From: CAYJLW01 sp964370965
GTDB lineage: Bacteria; Actinomycetota; Acidimicrobiia; UBA2766
Direction: 5' to 3'
Assembly: GCA_964370965.1 (NCBI GenBank)
Contig: CAYJLW010000025.1
Span: 1 to 47,421 of the forward strand
DNA length: 47,421 nt
Shown: piece after piece, positions 17,701 through 25,031 of the stretch
Layout of the letters: each line of letters begins with the position of its first letter
Numbering within the stretch: position 1 is the stretch's first letter
Translations under genes and position numbers: made by a program
The notes under the pieces: model-generated
What the model saw: the letters and a program-made list of their open reading frames with translations, nothing else
What the model was told of the DNA's origin: nothing
Databases searched by the model: none

Positions 17701-17802
17701 CAGCACCCACCCCACGCAGTACCCGAGTCCGGGCGCGAGCGCTCTCGCTGTCTTCCCGGGCCCGGCGCGTGCTCGCCCGGCCCCTTCCGGTTCCGCGGGC
17801 AT
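14701..17802 (-). CDS. MASE1-PAS-PAS-GGDEF-EAL protein with degenerate GGDEF
   Basis: A 1033-residue membrane signalling protein. Residues about 25-305 are a MASE1-type sensor with eight or more membrane helices. Two PAS domains follow (about 330-450 and 460-575; PAS1 ends VGTVRDVTD, PAS2 ends LNIRDVTEQ). The GGDEF domain begins DDLTGLPNRTAF at about 580, but its signature reads RLGSDTF instead of RLGGDEF at about 652-658, so cyclase activity is probably lost. The EAL domain (about 755-1005) keeps GVEALIRW, ELTEHALL, DDFGTGYSSFFYL, TAEGVET and QGYYFGPP, so it should hydrolyse c-di-GMP, perhaps with the GGDEF domain binding GTP as an activator. The start at ATG 17802 is set by the first membrane segment. 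Confidence 0.88.
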   Translation of the reverse strand: MPAEPEGAGRARAGPGKTARALAPGLGYCVGWVLLARLAWGLGLDEVLAPWFPPSALTLAFVLLAGRRALPFLAVPPVLAALWFGPQEGGVGLLTAVAVVISAVYGTAGLLLRHLGLDLRRASMRDVGLFALVGVAAAPTAAAAAALGVLGGAGALTPGPFWSSLATWALGDAIGIATLAPGLLVFAGPGVTRLLGGGAATPLPAPPRRRRRVVVVEGVMQGASLLATLWIVFGLLPPTAHVEYICFGPLMWIALRHGFPGAAAGVAATSTGVVAAMATASGWGQSVHDLQLLTVGLSLVALTLGAAVTGWRRARAVLAETARGLVDAQRVARLGSCDIDLRSGSWQASSEFYLLYGRPRAWFGETARSLLQGILALVPPEERAGVAEAVRGAVQAGADVHVRFRMVRPDGTERVLSAQGELMRDDSGRPVRLVGTVRDVTDAFRAQERLRFSERRFRSLVQHASDVIAILSADGRLTYASPAVDRVLGCHPADLLGRSFDSLVHPGDVPGVLAAVPEDGDSSLPRLLRLRHSTGRWRDVEVVASNLIADPAVAGVVLNIRDVTEQRSYEARLSRQAFWDDLTGLPNRTAFTQALGAAILPGAGERGPALLFVDVDDFKVVNDSLGHAEGDRLLLHVARRLTGCLSVGDTVARLGSDTFAVLLTEGGSADDLLTVARRVRDELSAPFELRGRDVFVTAGVGVAAARDADSPEDLLRNADVALHRAKELGSGHIALFDAEMRRRVVRRLELDTDIRKGLERNEFRLAYQPIVNLPTGDIVGVEALIRWRRPGYGEVPPMEFIPFAEETGLVLPIGRWALEEACRQLRVWQHELPGRAITMSVNVSARQFHQPDMVGEVAAVLSRTGVEPELLCLELTEHALLHDGDSVLETLHALRDLGVELVIDDFGTGYSSFFYLKRIPATTVKVDRVFVAGITARASDLAVVRAVTTVGRSLGLTVTAEGVETAEQTEILRSLGCDRVQGYYFGPPSGPTTIGQLLSRGRVGGLVPGAGDGSGTGELAEHPLPVDGVLDLG

Positions 17803-18111
17803 CGGTGTGGTCCGCTCCGTACCCGGCCCGTGAGGCCTCACCCCAGCATCCCCGAACCGGTACGCAGCCGGCTGCTGTTGGTGGAGCACCGGCTCCGTCC
17901 CCCTCTTTGGCTTCGCCCCTCCGGCGCCGACCACTCCGAGGGCCGCCGGCGTCCGTCGCCATCCTGGCACGACCACGCTTTGCTGTCGAGCGACTTCTGC
18001 ACGTGGTCGTCTGATCGGGGCCGTCTGTGCCTCCGGAAGGGACCCCGAGTACCCTCGCCCCGCACCGGCGGAGGGCGCCGGCTGCGCCTTGCACCAGGAG
18101 GACACCGACCC
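17803..18111. promoter_or_regulatory. Divergent intergenic region, structured leader on minus strand
   Basis: A 309-bp gap between the c-di-GMP gene (minus) and the MaoC gene (plus). On the minus strand several stems could form 50-120 nt before the ATG: GAGC-CGGT-GCTC, the perfect palindrome GCAGCCGGCTGC, and CCGGT pairing with ACCGG around it. No known riboswitch core could be matched. On the plus strand TACCCT at 18050-18055 and AGGAGG at 18096-18101 (10 nt before the ATG) look like the MaoC promoter and ribosome-binding site. Confidence 0.4.
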
Positions 18112-18957
18112 ATGGCCCGACAGCCGCTCTCTCCCGATCTGGTCGGCATGACGACCGCTCCTGCGACCTTCGAGTGGCAACAGAAGGACGTCATGCTCTA
18201 CGCCCTCGGCGTCGGCGCCCGCCCCGAGGCCGACCTCGAGTACGTCTACGAAGGCAAAGGCCCGAAGGTCCTGCCCACCTACGCCGTCATCCCGGGGATG
18301 GCCGGCGGGATGGGCTCGCTCGCCGGCGTCGAGATCAACCCGATGATGATCCTCCACGGCGAGCAGGCCATCACCGTCCACCGCGAGATCCCGCCCAACG
18401 CCAAGGTGCGCACCACGGGCAAGCTCGCCGAGATCTGGGACAAGGGAAAGGCTGCCGTCATCAACGTCGAGGCCGTGACGGAGGACGACAACGGCCCCCT
18501 CTTCACGAACCGCGTCGGCATCTTCGTCCGCGGCGCAGGCGGCTTCGGCGGCGAACGCGGCCCGTCCACGACCGGCAAGAACGCCCCTCCGGACCGGGAC
18601 CCCGACGTCGTCGCGGGCGACGTCACCCGCCCCGAGCAGGCCGGCATCTACCGGCTGTCCGGCGACTACAACCCCCTCCACATCGACCCCGAGTTCGCCA
18701 AGATGGCGGGCTTCGACGCCCCCTTCATCCACGGCCTCTGCACCTACGGCTTCGTGGGCCGCGCCATCCTGAGGGAGCTCTGCGGGGGCGACCCCGGCCG
18801 CTTCGAGTCCTTCGAGGCCCGCTTCGCCGACCAGGTCTACCCCGGCGACGAGATCATCACCCGGATCTGGCACACGGGCGACAACGAGGCCATCCTCGAC
18901 GCCGTCACCCAGAAGGGCAACGTCGTCCTCTCCCAGGCCCGGGCCACCTGGCGCTAG
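18112..18957 (+). CDS. MaoC-like (R)-specific enoyl-CoA hydratase
   Basis: A 281-residue double hot-dog protein. The C-terminal half carries the hydratase-2 motif YRLSGDYNPLHIDPEFAKMA, with the catalytic Asp and His, then GFDAPFIHGLCTYGF. The N-terminal half (MLYALGVGARPEADLEYVYEG) is the degenerate hot dog that binds the acyl chain. Related actinobacterial and peroxisomal MFE-2-type enzymes hydrate trans-2-enoyl-CoA to (R)-3-hydroxyacyl-CoA. It would act in fatty acid or steroid side-chain beta-oxidation, or supply (R)-hydroxyacyl units. The strong AGGAGG 10 nt upstream supports the ATG at 18112. A GGGGGAC/GTCCCCC hairpin follows the stop. Confidence 0.88.
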   Translation: MARQPLSPDLVGMTTAPATFEWQQKDVMLYALGVGARPEADLEYVYEGKGPKVLPTYAVIPGMAGGMGSLAGVEINPMMILHGEQAITVHREIPPNAKVRTTGKLAEIWDKGKAAVINVEAVTEDDNGPLFTNRVGIFVRGAGGFGGERGPSTTGKNAPPDRDPDVVAGDVTRPEQAGIYRLSGDYNPLHIDPEFAKMAGFDAPFIHGLCTYGFVGRAILRELCGGDPGRFESFEARFADQVYPGDEIITRIWHTGDNEAILDAVTQKGNVVLSQARATWR

Positions 18958-18969
18958 CCCTCTTTCGAA

Positions 18970-18986
18970 GGGGGACTCCGTCCCCC
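18970..18986 (+). terminator. GGGGGAC/GTCCCCC hairpin after maoC
   Basis: A perfect 7-bp stem with loop TCC, starting 13 nt after the stop codon. The same stem design occurs after rnpB. Confidence 0.6.
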
Positions 18987-19139
18987 CTCGACCTCCCCCC
19001 CTCCCTGAGCCGGACAACTTGCCGCCGGACCACCCTTCCGGGCCGGCGAAGCCGGCCCTCCGACCCGCTCTGGCAGCGCCCCTGCGTCGGCCCCCACACG
19101 CCCGGTCGCCATCCGCGAGGCGAACGGTCCCCGGGGCCC

Positions 19140-19766
19140 CTACGGCCGGCGGACCAGAAGCCCTCGGAGGCAGAACGAGACCACGAACTCGGCCACGCGG
19201 TCGGCGGGGAGGCCGTCGTCCGTCGTGAGGCGCCGCAGGGCGATCTGGCCGATGAGGGCCGCCACCGAGAACGCGATCATGCGGGGGGGATCCTGGCGGA
19301 TGGCTTTCTCGCCCTGGGCCCGCACGATGAGCGCCTCGATGTCCCCGATGAAGCGCTCGTGGATGCCGTACAGGTGGCGTTCGATGCGCCCCCCGAGAGC
19401 GAGGGAGTCCAGGAAGAGGAGCTTCGTGGCGGCGCGGTCGGTTTCGAAGAACTCGAACGTCGCCCGCACGGCGGTGACGAAGCGACCCTCGGGAGAGCCG
19501 TCGTCGCTCGCAAGGGCGACCGCTATCGCCTCCCGCAGGGCCGCCTGCTGAGCCTCCATGAGGGAGTGGAAGAGCTCCTCCTTGGAGCCGAAGTACCAGT
19601 AGATCGTGCCGTACGACAGGTCGGCCGCCCGGGCGACGTCGGCGACGGTCGTGGCGTGGAAGCCCTTCTCGGCGAACACGCTCTTCGCCGCCGCCAGGAT
19701 GGCGTTCTGGCGTTCCTCCTTGTCGGCATCACTCATCGCCCGCCGCAGTGCGCGGCTCCGGCTCAC
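19140..19766 (-). CDS. TetR-family regulator
   Basis: A 208-residue TetR/AcrR repressor. The HTH covers about 20-65: AILAAAKSVFAEKGFHATTV, DVARAADLSYGTIYWYFGS, KEELFHSLM. The C-terminal ligand domain contains FLDSLALGGRIERHLYGIHERFIG, resembling regulators of fatty-acid or acyl-CoA genes. The frame begins with GTG at 19766, overlapping the TGA of the upstream GMC oxidoreductase gene (GTGA). An ATG ten codons in (19736) is an equally good start by homology. It is co-transcribed with the oxidoreductase and convergent with maoC, so it may control one or both. Confidence 0.88.
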   Translation of the reverse strand: MSRSRALRRAMSDADKEERQNAILAAAKSVFAEKGFHATTVADVARAADLSYGTIYWYFGSKEELFHSLMEAQQAALREAIAVALASDDGSPEGRFVTAVRATFEFFETDRAATKLLFLDSLALGGRIERHLYGIHERFIGDIEALIVRAQGEKAIRQDPPRMIAFSVAALIGQIALRRLTTDDGLPADRVAEFVVSFCLRGLLVRRP

Positions 19767-21655
19767 GTGCGGGTCACCCGATCCGCGATCGCGAGGGCGA
19801 GGGCCATGATCGTCTCCTGGGGGTTCACCTCGGGACAGGTCGGCAGCACGCAGGCGTCCGCCACCCAGAGCCCCTGCACACCGCGGAGGCGGCCGTCAGT
19901 GTCCACGGGGTAGCACCCGGGGTCGGCCCCCATGCGCGCCGTTCCCGTCGGATGGAAGGCGGCCACGTGCAGCCGGCGGAAGTTCAAGGAGGACTCCATG
20001 GCCTCCACGTCGGCGTCGCTCCGGATCGGAGCCACCCCGGGAACACCCACGATCGCCTCGTAGGCGCCGGCCGCGAGCAGTACCCGGCACATCACCCCGA
20101 GCGCCTTCACGAGACGGGCGCCGTCGCGCCGGGAGAGGTCGTAGCGGAGGACGACCCGGCGGCGGCCGAGGACGGCACCGGAGGGCTCGTCGCCGATCAT
20201 CGCCCCGATCGTGACGAGGTGGTCGGCGGCGGCGAGCTCGTCGAGGAGCTCCTCGCCGAGGCCGGGGAGCGCCATGGATCCCATCCCGGGCGGAGTGGAA
20301 GTCGCCTCCACGAGGATGCCGTCGGACTCGTGGAACTCGTCGACGGCGGCGCTCTGCAGCACGCCCTCCCACGCCACGACCGGCTCCTCGAAACGGCCCG
20401 CAGCCGACGTCGCAGGGTGCAGCGCCATGTTGCGACCCATCTCGGGGTGGCCTCCCAGGCCGCTGCGGCGCAGGAGGGGCGGGGTCTCCGTGGCGCCGGC
20501 AGCGACGACGACCCGGGGAGCCTCCACGATCAGGGTGGACCCGTCGCGCCGGCGGGCGAGCACGCCGGTGACGCGGCCCTCGGCGTGCAGGACACGCAGA
20601 ACGCGGGCCTCGCTCACGATGCGGGCCCCGGCAGCGCAGGCCTCGGGCAGGGCGTTGAGGTGGACACCGAACTTGGCGTTGCGGGGGCAGCCGATCGCGC
20701 ACTGCGAGCAGCCGTCGCAACCGGGGGCATTGCGTACCAACGGGCCCGACGCCCAGCCCAGCGCCGCCGCGCCCGCCAAGGCGAGTCTGCCGTTGCGACC
20801 CATGACGTCGAGGGGCACCGGCCCCACCTGCAGCGTGGTCTCAACCTCACCGAGGTACGGAGCGAAGCGGTCGGGATCGGCGAGGTCGAGGCCGGCGTCG
20901 TCGCGCCAGTTCTTCAGCACCTTCTGGGGCGTCGGGTAGCAGGTGCCGGAGTTCACAAGGGTCGTGCCGCCCACACCCCGGCCGATGGGCAGCACGACCG
21001 GGGGTCGACCGATGGCGATCGTGGAGCCGGCGTCGCGGTAGAGCTCGGCGAAACGCTCGATGGCGGGCCGTTCACGGAATTCCTCGACCGTGAAGCGGCG
21101 GCCCTCTTCGATGACGACGGTGTCGAGGCCGGCGCGGGCGAGCGTGCGAGCGCCGAAGGCGCCTCCGGCCCCGGAGCCGATCACGACGACGTCGCAACGG
21201 CTCCGACTCGGCCACCAGCGGGCCGGGGTGACGTCGAGGTGGGCGTCGGGGCGCACCGGTGGCGTCGCCCGGGCGCGGGCGAGGAGCACGTCGCCGGCAG
21301 ACTCCGCGCCGGCGACGAGGAGGACCATGGCCTTGACGGCCACGACCGCTTCGCCCGCCTCCCCCATGCGCAGGGCCCGCCGGAGCACCCCGGTGCGCCG
21401 CTCGGGGTCGAGACCCGTGAGGCGCCGCCCGGTCGTGGCCAGGGCGAGAGCGTCGAGGCCATGGCAGCCCGCCATCAGGGCACGGCGGTTGATGGCCGGC
21501 ATGAGCCGCAGGTAGCGCTCCACGCGGGCGGCGAGGACCGTGGCGTCGGGACCCCCGGACTCGGGCGGCAGCACGGCGGCGCAAACCCCCGCCAGGGCGC
21601 CCCGGGGTGTGTCAGAAAGGCGCGATCCCACAGCGTCCCCATTCGTGCGGCGCAT
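19763..21655 (-). CDS. GMC-family oxidoreductase with N-terminal extension
   Basis: A 630-residue FAD-dependent oxidoreductase of the glucose-methanol-choline superfamily. The first about 150 residues are a helical region (RYLRLMPAINRRALMAGCHG) like the small-subunit-type domain attached to bacterial GMC dehydrogenases. The FAD motif CDVVVIGSGAGGAFGARTLA follows, then GRGVGGTTLVNSGTCYP, a Cys-rich patch CDGCSQCAIGCPRNAKFG, and the C-terminal active-site His in FHPTGTARMG with NPQETIMALALA. It probably oxidises a hydrophobic alcohol, sterol or long-chain alcohol. I choose ATG 21655, because TATCGT lies exactly 6 nt upstream, as in other leaderless genes here. A TTG at 21691 is less likely. Confidence 0.85.
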   Translation of the reverse strand: MRRTNGDAVGSRLSDTPRGALAGVCAAVLPPESGGPDATVLAARVERYLRLMPAINRRALMAGCHGLDALALATTGRRLTGLDPERRTGVLRRALRMGEAGEAVVAVKAMVLLVAGAESAGDVLLARARATPPVRPDAHLDVTPARWWPSRSRCDVVVIGSGAGGAFGARTLARAGLDTVVIEEGRRFTVEEFRERPAIERFAELYRDAGSTIAIGRPPVVLPIGRGVGGTTLVNSGTCYPTPQKVLKNWRDDAGLDLADPDRFAPYLGEVETTLQVGPVPLDVMGRNGRLALAGAAALGWASGPLVRNAPGCDGCSQCAIGCPRNAKFGVHLNALPEACAAGARIVSEARVLRVLHAEGRVTGVLARRRDGSTLIVEAPRVVVAAGATETPPLLRRSGLGGHPEMGRNMALHPATSAAGRFEEPVVAWEGVLQSAAVDEFHESDGILVEATSTPPGMGSMALPGLGEELLDELAAADHLVTIGAMIGDEPSGAVLGRRRVVLRYDLSRRDGARLVKALGVMCRVLLAAGAYEAIVGVPGVAPIRSDADVEAMESSLNFRRLHVAAFHPTGTARMGADPGCYPVDTDGRLRGVQGLWVADACVLPTCPEVNPQETIMALALAIADRVTRT

Positions 21656-21661
21656 CCGGGA

Positions 21662-21667
21662 ACGATA
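21662..21667 (-). promoter_or_regulatory. -10 box of leaderless GMC gene
   Basis: Minus strand TATCGT, 6 nt before the ATG at 21655. It favours this start over the upstream TTG. Confidence 0.5.
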
Positions 21668-21692
21668 CGGCGGCGTTGACGCGGCGATCAAC

Positions 21693-21698
21693 TAGGGT
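21693..21698 (+). promoter_or_regulatory. -10 box of leaderless gene at 21706
   Basis: TAGGGT ends 7 nt before the GTG at 21706. It is back to back with the GMC promoter. Confidence 0.5.
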
Positions 21699-21705
21699 TC
21701 CCGCC

Positions 21706-22677
21706 GTGCGCTCGGAGACGCGCCCCCGCTGGAAGGGACGGGCCGGTCGCCTCGAGGTGTGGTACGCCACAGCCAGCGAGGCCGACGGCACCGGATGGTG
21801 GTTCCACTACGAGCGCGTGTGCCCCACGGCGGGCGAGGCGTTCTCCCACGGCTGGACGGCGGTCTTCCCACCCCAAGCGGAGCCGGTGGTGGAACGCTTC
21901 GGGCCCGTCGTCACCCCCGACCCCGCGGCGCACTCCGACGTCCTGGTCGAGGTGGGTGACTGCGCCATGAACGACGGCGCGTTCCGGGGCACCACGGGTC
22001 GTCTCGGCTGGGAGGTGACGCTGTCCTCGGCCAGCCCGGGCCTCTACACGTTTCCCCGCTGGACATGGGAACGCGAGATCCTCCCGGGCTGCCAGGTCGT
22101 CGACGTGCCCTCGGCCGACCTTCGGGGCAAGGTCACAGTCGACGGCGCTTCGCGGGACTTCGCCGCCCACGGCGCCCGCGCCCACATCTTCGGGCACGGC
22201 AACGCCGCGCACTGGGGCTGGCTGCACGCCGACCTCGGAGACGGCGACCTTGTCGAGCTCGTCGCTGCGGTGCCGCACCTCCCGGCCAGCCTGAGCGTCC
22301 CCCCCCGCCTGTTCGGTCGCCTGCGCTGCGGGGGTGTCGACCTGCCCCGCGACCCGCTGCGGGCGTCCTTTGCCTCCGCCGCCACGCTCGGCCTCCCGCA
22401 ATGGTCTGCGAAGCTCAGGATCGGCCGCACCCGGCGCCTTCACGCCCGGGTGTCCCTGCCGCCAGAGCGCTGCGTCCAGATGGAGTACCCGCAGCCTCTC
22501 GGGGGATCCGTGTTCTGCACGAACACCGAACGGGCCGATCTTCACCTCGCCATCGAGTCCCGCCGCGCCACCGGTTGGCGAGCGGAGCGGGAATGGCACC
22601 TCCCGGGCACGGCGCACGCCGAGGTGGGCGCCAGCCGACCGTGGGGAGGCGTCGACGTCGTCCCGTTCCCTCGCTGA
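21706..22677 (+). CDS. Hypothetical protein, possible lipocalin-like fold
   Basis: A 323-residue soluble protein I cannot name. It is Trp-rich and strand-rich, with blocks EVWYATASEADGTGWWFHYE, RWTWEREILPGCQVVDVP, ARAHIFGHGNAAHWGWLHAD and a C-terminal GGSVFCTNTERADLHLAIES. The general look is that of double-lipocalin proteins such as CrtC/AttH or tocopherol-cyclase-like proteins, which bind or modify hydrophobic molecules. The partner gene is a divergent GMC oxidoreductase with an abutting promoter, so a shared lipid or isoprenoid substrate is possible. Leaderless GTG start. rnpB follows 26 bp after the stop. Confidence 0.55.
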   Translation: MRSETRPRWKGRAGRLEVWYATASEADGTGWWFHYERVCPTAGEAFSHGWTAVFPPQAEPVVERFGPVVTPDPAAHSDVLVEVGDCAMNDGAFRGTTGRLGWEVTLSSASPGLYTFPRWTWEREILPGCQVVDVPSADLRGKVTVDGASRDFAAHGARAHIFGHGNAAHWGWLHADLGDGDLVELVAAVPHLPASLSVPPRLFGRLRCGGVDLPRDPLRASFASAATLGLPQWSAKLRIGRTRRLHARVSLPPERCVQMEYPQPLGGSVFCTNTERADLHLAIESRRATGWRAEREWHLPGTAHAEVGASRPWGGVDVVPFPR

Positions 22678-22703
22678 GCCTTCTGTGCTACAACCGGACG
22701 CGA

Positions 22704-23041
22704 CGAGTTGGTCGGGCGGCCGCGGCGCCCTTGGGGCGTCGAGGAAAGTCCGGACTCCGCAGGGCAGGGTTGCCGGGTAACACCCGGCCGGGGTGACCCG
22801 CGGGAAAGTGCCACAGAAACCAGACCGCCCGCCTTCGGGCGGGTAAGGGTGAAAAGGTGCGGTAAGAGCGCACCAGGGCGGCGGGTGACCGCTGCTGCTG
22901 GGCAAACCCCAACCCGGAGCAAGACCGAACCGAGGGCGAGCGGCCCGCTCGACGCCCTCAGGTGGGTCGCCAGAGGGCGGCGGCGACGTCGCCCCCAGAA
23001 GGATGGCCGCCGAAACAGAATCCGGCTTACGGACCAGCTCG
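22704..23041 (+). ncRNA. rnpB: RNase P RNA, type A
   Basis: The catalytic RNA of RNase P, which trims the 5' leader of tRNA precursors. The universally conserved 5' strand of helix P4 (GAGGAAAGTCCGGACTCC, about 22740) and its 3' partner (ACAGAATCCGGCTTACGGAC) are both present. The connecting landmarks GGTAACACCCGG, AAAGTGCCACAGAAA, AAGGGTGAAAAGGTGCGGTA and GAGCGCACC lie in the expected order. Ends are set by helix P1: CGAGTTGGTC at 22704 pairs with GACCAGCTCG ending at 23041. Total length about 338 nt, normal for a GC-rich actinobacterium. Confidence 0.96.
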
Positions 23042-23049
23042 CATGCTTC

Positions 23050-23072
23050 GGGGGGGGACTCGGTCCCCCCCC
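23050..23072. terminator. Strong GC hairpin after rnpB
   Basis: G8-AC at 23050-23059 pairs with GT-C8 at 23063-23072 across a 3-nt loop TCG. It ends 6 bp before the stop of the convergent gene at 23078, so it can serve both strands. Confidence 0.7.
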
Positions 23073-23077
23073 GGGGC

Positions 23078-23359
23078 CTACTCGGTGCTGCGCAGGGCGG
23101 CGCCCGTCTGGCGCACCGTGAGGGTGTAGAAGGTGCCGGCGAGACCGGTGAGGACGGCGCGGGCGACCTCGGCGAGGGGGCCGCCGACCTCGCCGCTCTG
23201 GATGAGGGCCGCCTGCAGCACCCGGAGGTGCGTGCGGATCTCCGAGCGGCGGCGAACCCACTCTGCCATCGCCTCCTCGTCCCCCGAGGAGATCACGGAG
23301 CGGATCTCGATCTCGGCGACCATTCCGGCGGCGGCAAGTTCGATGATGCGGTCGTCCAT
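23078..23359 (-). CDS. Small helical hypothetical protein
   Basis: A 93-residue, all-helical, soluble protein beginning MDDRIIELAAAGMVAEIEIR and rich in Ala, Glu and Arg. No motif is recognised. It is convergent with rnpB and divergent from the cNMP-binding gene. Codon use matches its neighbours and the frame is clean, so it is likely a real gene. No ribosome-binding site of note. Confidence 0.6.
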   Translation of the reverse strand: MDDRIIELAAAGMVAEIEIRSVISSGDEEAMAEWVRRRSEIRTHLRVLQAALIQSGEVGGPLAEVARAVLTGLAGTFYTLTVRQTGAALRSTE

Positions 23360-23507
23360 GATGCAAGGATCGGCACAGTCCCGGGATCTATGACCCTGGT
23401 TGTCACCGCGTTGGGGAATCTCCGGAGAGAGCGACCCCGAGCCGTCGGTGTCTCTAGTATCTCGCCGGGCATCAGCAGCCGACGGAGACACATCCGGAGG
23501 GGGAGTC

Positions 23508-23927
23508 GTGGCGAAGGACAAGAAACTCGAACTGCTGGAGCAGGTCCCCCTCTTTCGGGCCTGCTCCCCCAGAGAACTGGAGACCATCGCCAGCATCACC
23601 GACGAGACCTCCGTGTCGGCGGGGACCGTCGTGGCGGAGAAGGGGAGGCCGGGACACGAGTTCTTCCTCATCCTCACCGGCACGGCGAAGGTGCAGCTCC
23701 CCGACCAGGAGGTCACGCTCGGTCCGGGCGAGTTCTTCGGGGAGATGTCGCTTCTCGACAACGAGCCCCGAGTGGCGACCGTGGTGGCCGAGACCGATCT
23801 CGACCTCCTGGTCCTCGGCTCGCGCGAGTTCTCCACGCTCATCGCCGACGTCCCCGCGATCGCGCGCAACGTCATGAAGGTGCTGGCCCAGCGCCTCCGC
23901 GCCCTCGAAGCGGAGCTCACCCACTGA
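23508..23927 (+). CDS. Cyclic nucleotide-binding domain protein
   Basis: A 139-residue protein made almost entirely of one CRP-type cNMP-binding domain: LEQVPLFRACSPRELETIAS, PGHEFFLILTGTAKVQLPDQ, the phosphate-binding cassette GEFFGEMSLLDNEPRVATV, then a C-helix. No HTH follows, so it is a stand-alone sensor, not a transcription factor. The cassette has the conserved Glu and an Arg that normally holds the cyclic phosphate. GTG start at 23508 with GGAGGGGGA just upstream; -10 candidate TAGTAT at 23455-23460. The stop overlaps the start region of thrB. A class III cyclase lies at 32575, which could supply its ligand. Confidence 0.85.
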   Translation: MAKDKKLELLEQVPLFRACSPRELETIASITDETSVSAGTVVAEKGRPGHEFFLILTGTAKVQLPDQEVTLGPGEFFGEMSLLDNEPRVATVVAETDLDLLVLGSREFSTLIADVPAIARNVMKVLAQRLRALEAELTH

Positions 23928-24964
23928 GAACGCAGGCCCGCGTCCGCGTGCCCGCCACGTCGGCGAACCTGGGCCCGGGCTTCGACGTTCTCGGCCTCGC
24001 CCTCACGCTCTACAACGAGGTCGAGATCCGCACCGACGTCGCCGACGACGACCTCTTCATCACGGTGACGGGCAGGGACGCGCAAGCCGTCCCCCTCGAC
24101 GACTCGAACTTCGTCGCCGCCGGTGCGGCCGCCGCGTTCCGTCTCGCCGGTGTGCGGACCCCGACCTTCGGCCTCTCGGTCACCCAGGAGGTCCCCGTGG
24201 CCAGCGGCCTGGGGTCCAGCGCGGCAGCGCTCGTCGGGGGCGCCCTCGCCGCCAACGCCATTCTGGACAGCCCCGTGGGCGACGACGAGATCATCTTCGC
24301 CCTCCTCGACACCGAGGGCCACGCCGAGCAACTCGCCGCCGCCCTTTTCGGCGGTTGCGTGGCGGTGGCCCCTTCGCCCGACATGCATCTCACGGGGGCC
24401 GCCGGTGCCGCCGCTCCGACCATCGTGCCGCTGCCGGTCTCCGAGGACCTGTGCGTCGTCCTCGCAATCCCGACCGACGTCCGCCTCCCCACCAAGACGG
24501 CCCGCTCGGTCCTGCCGAACGAGGTCCCGTTCGCGGACGCCGTGTGGAACGTCGCCGCGGCTGTGGCGCTCACCGCCGGCCTCGCGGAGGCGGACCCGCT
24601 CCTCATCCGTGTCGGCATGCGCGACAAGCTCCACCAGGACGCCCGCGCTCAGTTCCTGCCCTCGTCTCTGGACGTGCTGGGCGCTGCCCGTTCGGCGGGG
24701 GCGCTGGGCGCCTGCTGGTCCGGGGCCGGCCCCACGATGCTCGCGCTCTGCGCCGACGACGACACCGCCGACGAGGTCGCCGCCGCCATGCTCGGAGCGT
24801 TCGGGCACCACAAGATCGAGGCCGAGGGCCTCGTCTGCGGGATCGACACCGACGGCACAGTCGTCCTCGAGCTCGACGACGAACCCGTGGAGCCACCCGA
24901 GTACGAGGACGACGAAGAGAGCGACGGAACGGGCGGCGACGACTCCTCGGACGACGTCGGGTGA
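23924..24964 (+). CDS. thrB: Homoserine kinase
   Basis: A 346-residue GHMP kinase that phosphorylates homoserine in threonine synthesis. The N-terminus RVRVPATSANLGPGFDVLGL, the ATP loop VPVASGLGSSAAALVGGAL and the C-terminal motif GACWSGAGPTMLALC are all present. The best start appears to be CTG at 23924 (LRTQARVRVP...), 8 nt after GGAG and overlapping the stop of the upstream cNMP gene as CTGA; GTG at 23948 would cut into the conserved beta strand. The last about 35 residues are an acidic tail (PEYEDDEESDGTGGDDSSDD) not found in typical ThrB. Coupling to a cNMP-binding gene is unusual for thrB, which normally follows thrC. Confidence 0.88.
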   Translation: MRTQARVRVPATSANLGPGFDVLGLALTLYNEVEIRTDVADDDLFITVTGRDAQAVPLDDSNFVAAGAAAAFRLAGVRTPTFGLSVTQEVPVASGLGSSAAALVGGALAANAILDSPVGDDEIIFALLDTEGHAEQLAAALFGGCVAVAPSPDMHLTGAAGAAAPTIVPLPVSEDLCVVLAIPTDVRLPTKTARSVLPNEVPFADAVWNVAAAVALTAGLAEADPLLIRVGMRDKLHQDARAQFLPSSLDVLGAARSAGALGACWSGAGPTMLALCADDDTADEVAAAMLGAFGHHKIEAEGLVCGIDTDGTVVLELDDEPVEPPEYEDDEESDGTGGDDSSDDVG

Positions 24965-25031
24965 CGGTCATCGAAGGGAGCGCCGGCCCCCTCGCCCCAG
25001 CGCGAGGTGTCGCCGCTGCCCGCCCCTCCGC

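Noticed and set aside
17803..17960. c-di-GMP riboswitch (GEMM) upstream of the EAL gene
   Set aside because: The conserved GGCAAACC and GGGACGCAAAGCC elements are not present; only a weak partial likeness (GGGACGGAGCC) is seen.
15256..18111. Long plus-strand open frame before the MaoC gene
   Set aside because: It is antisense to the MASE1-PAS-GGDEF-EAL gene, with no family-like motifs. Only the part from 18112 is a real protein.
17803..19017. Upstream extension of the c-di-GMP gene to 19017
   Set aside because: It would run antisense through the MaoC gene. The first membrane helix follows the ATG at 17802.
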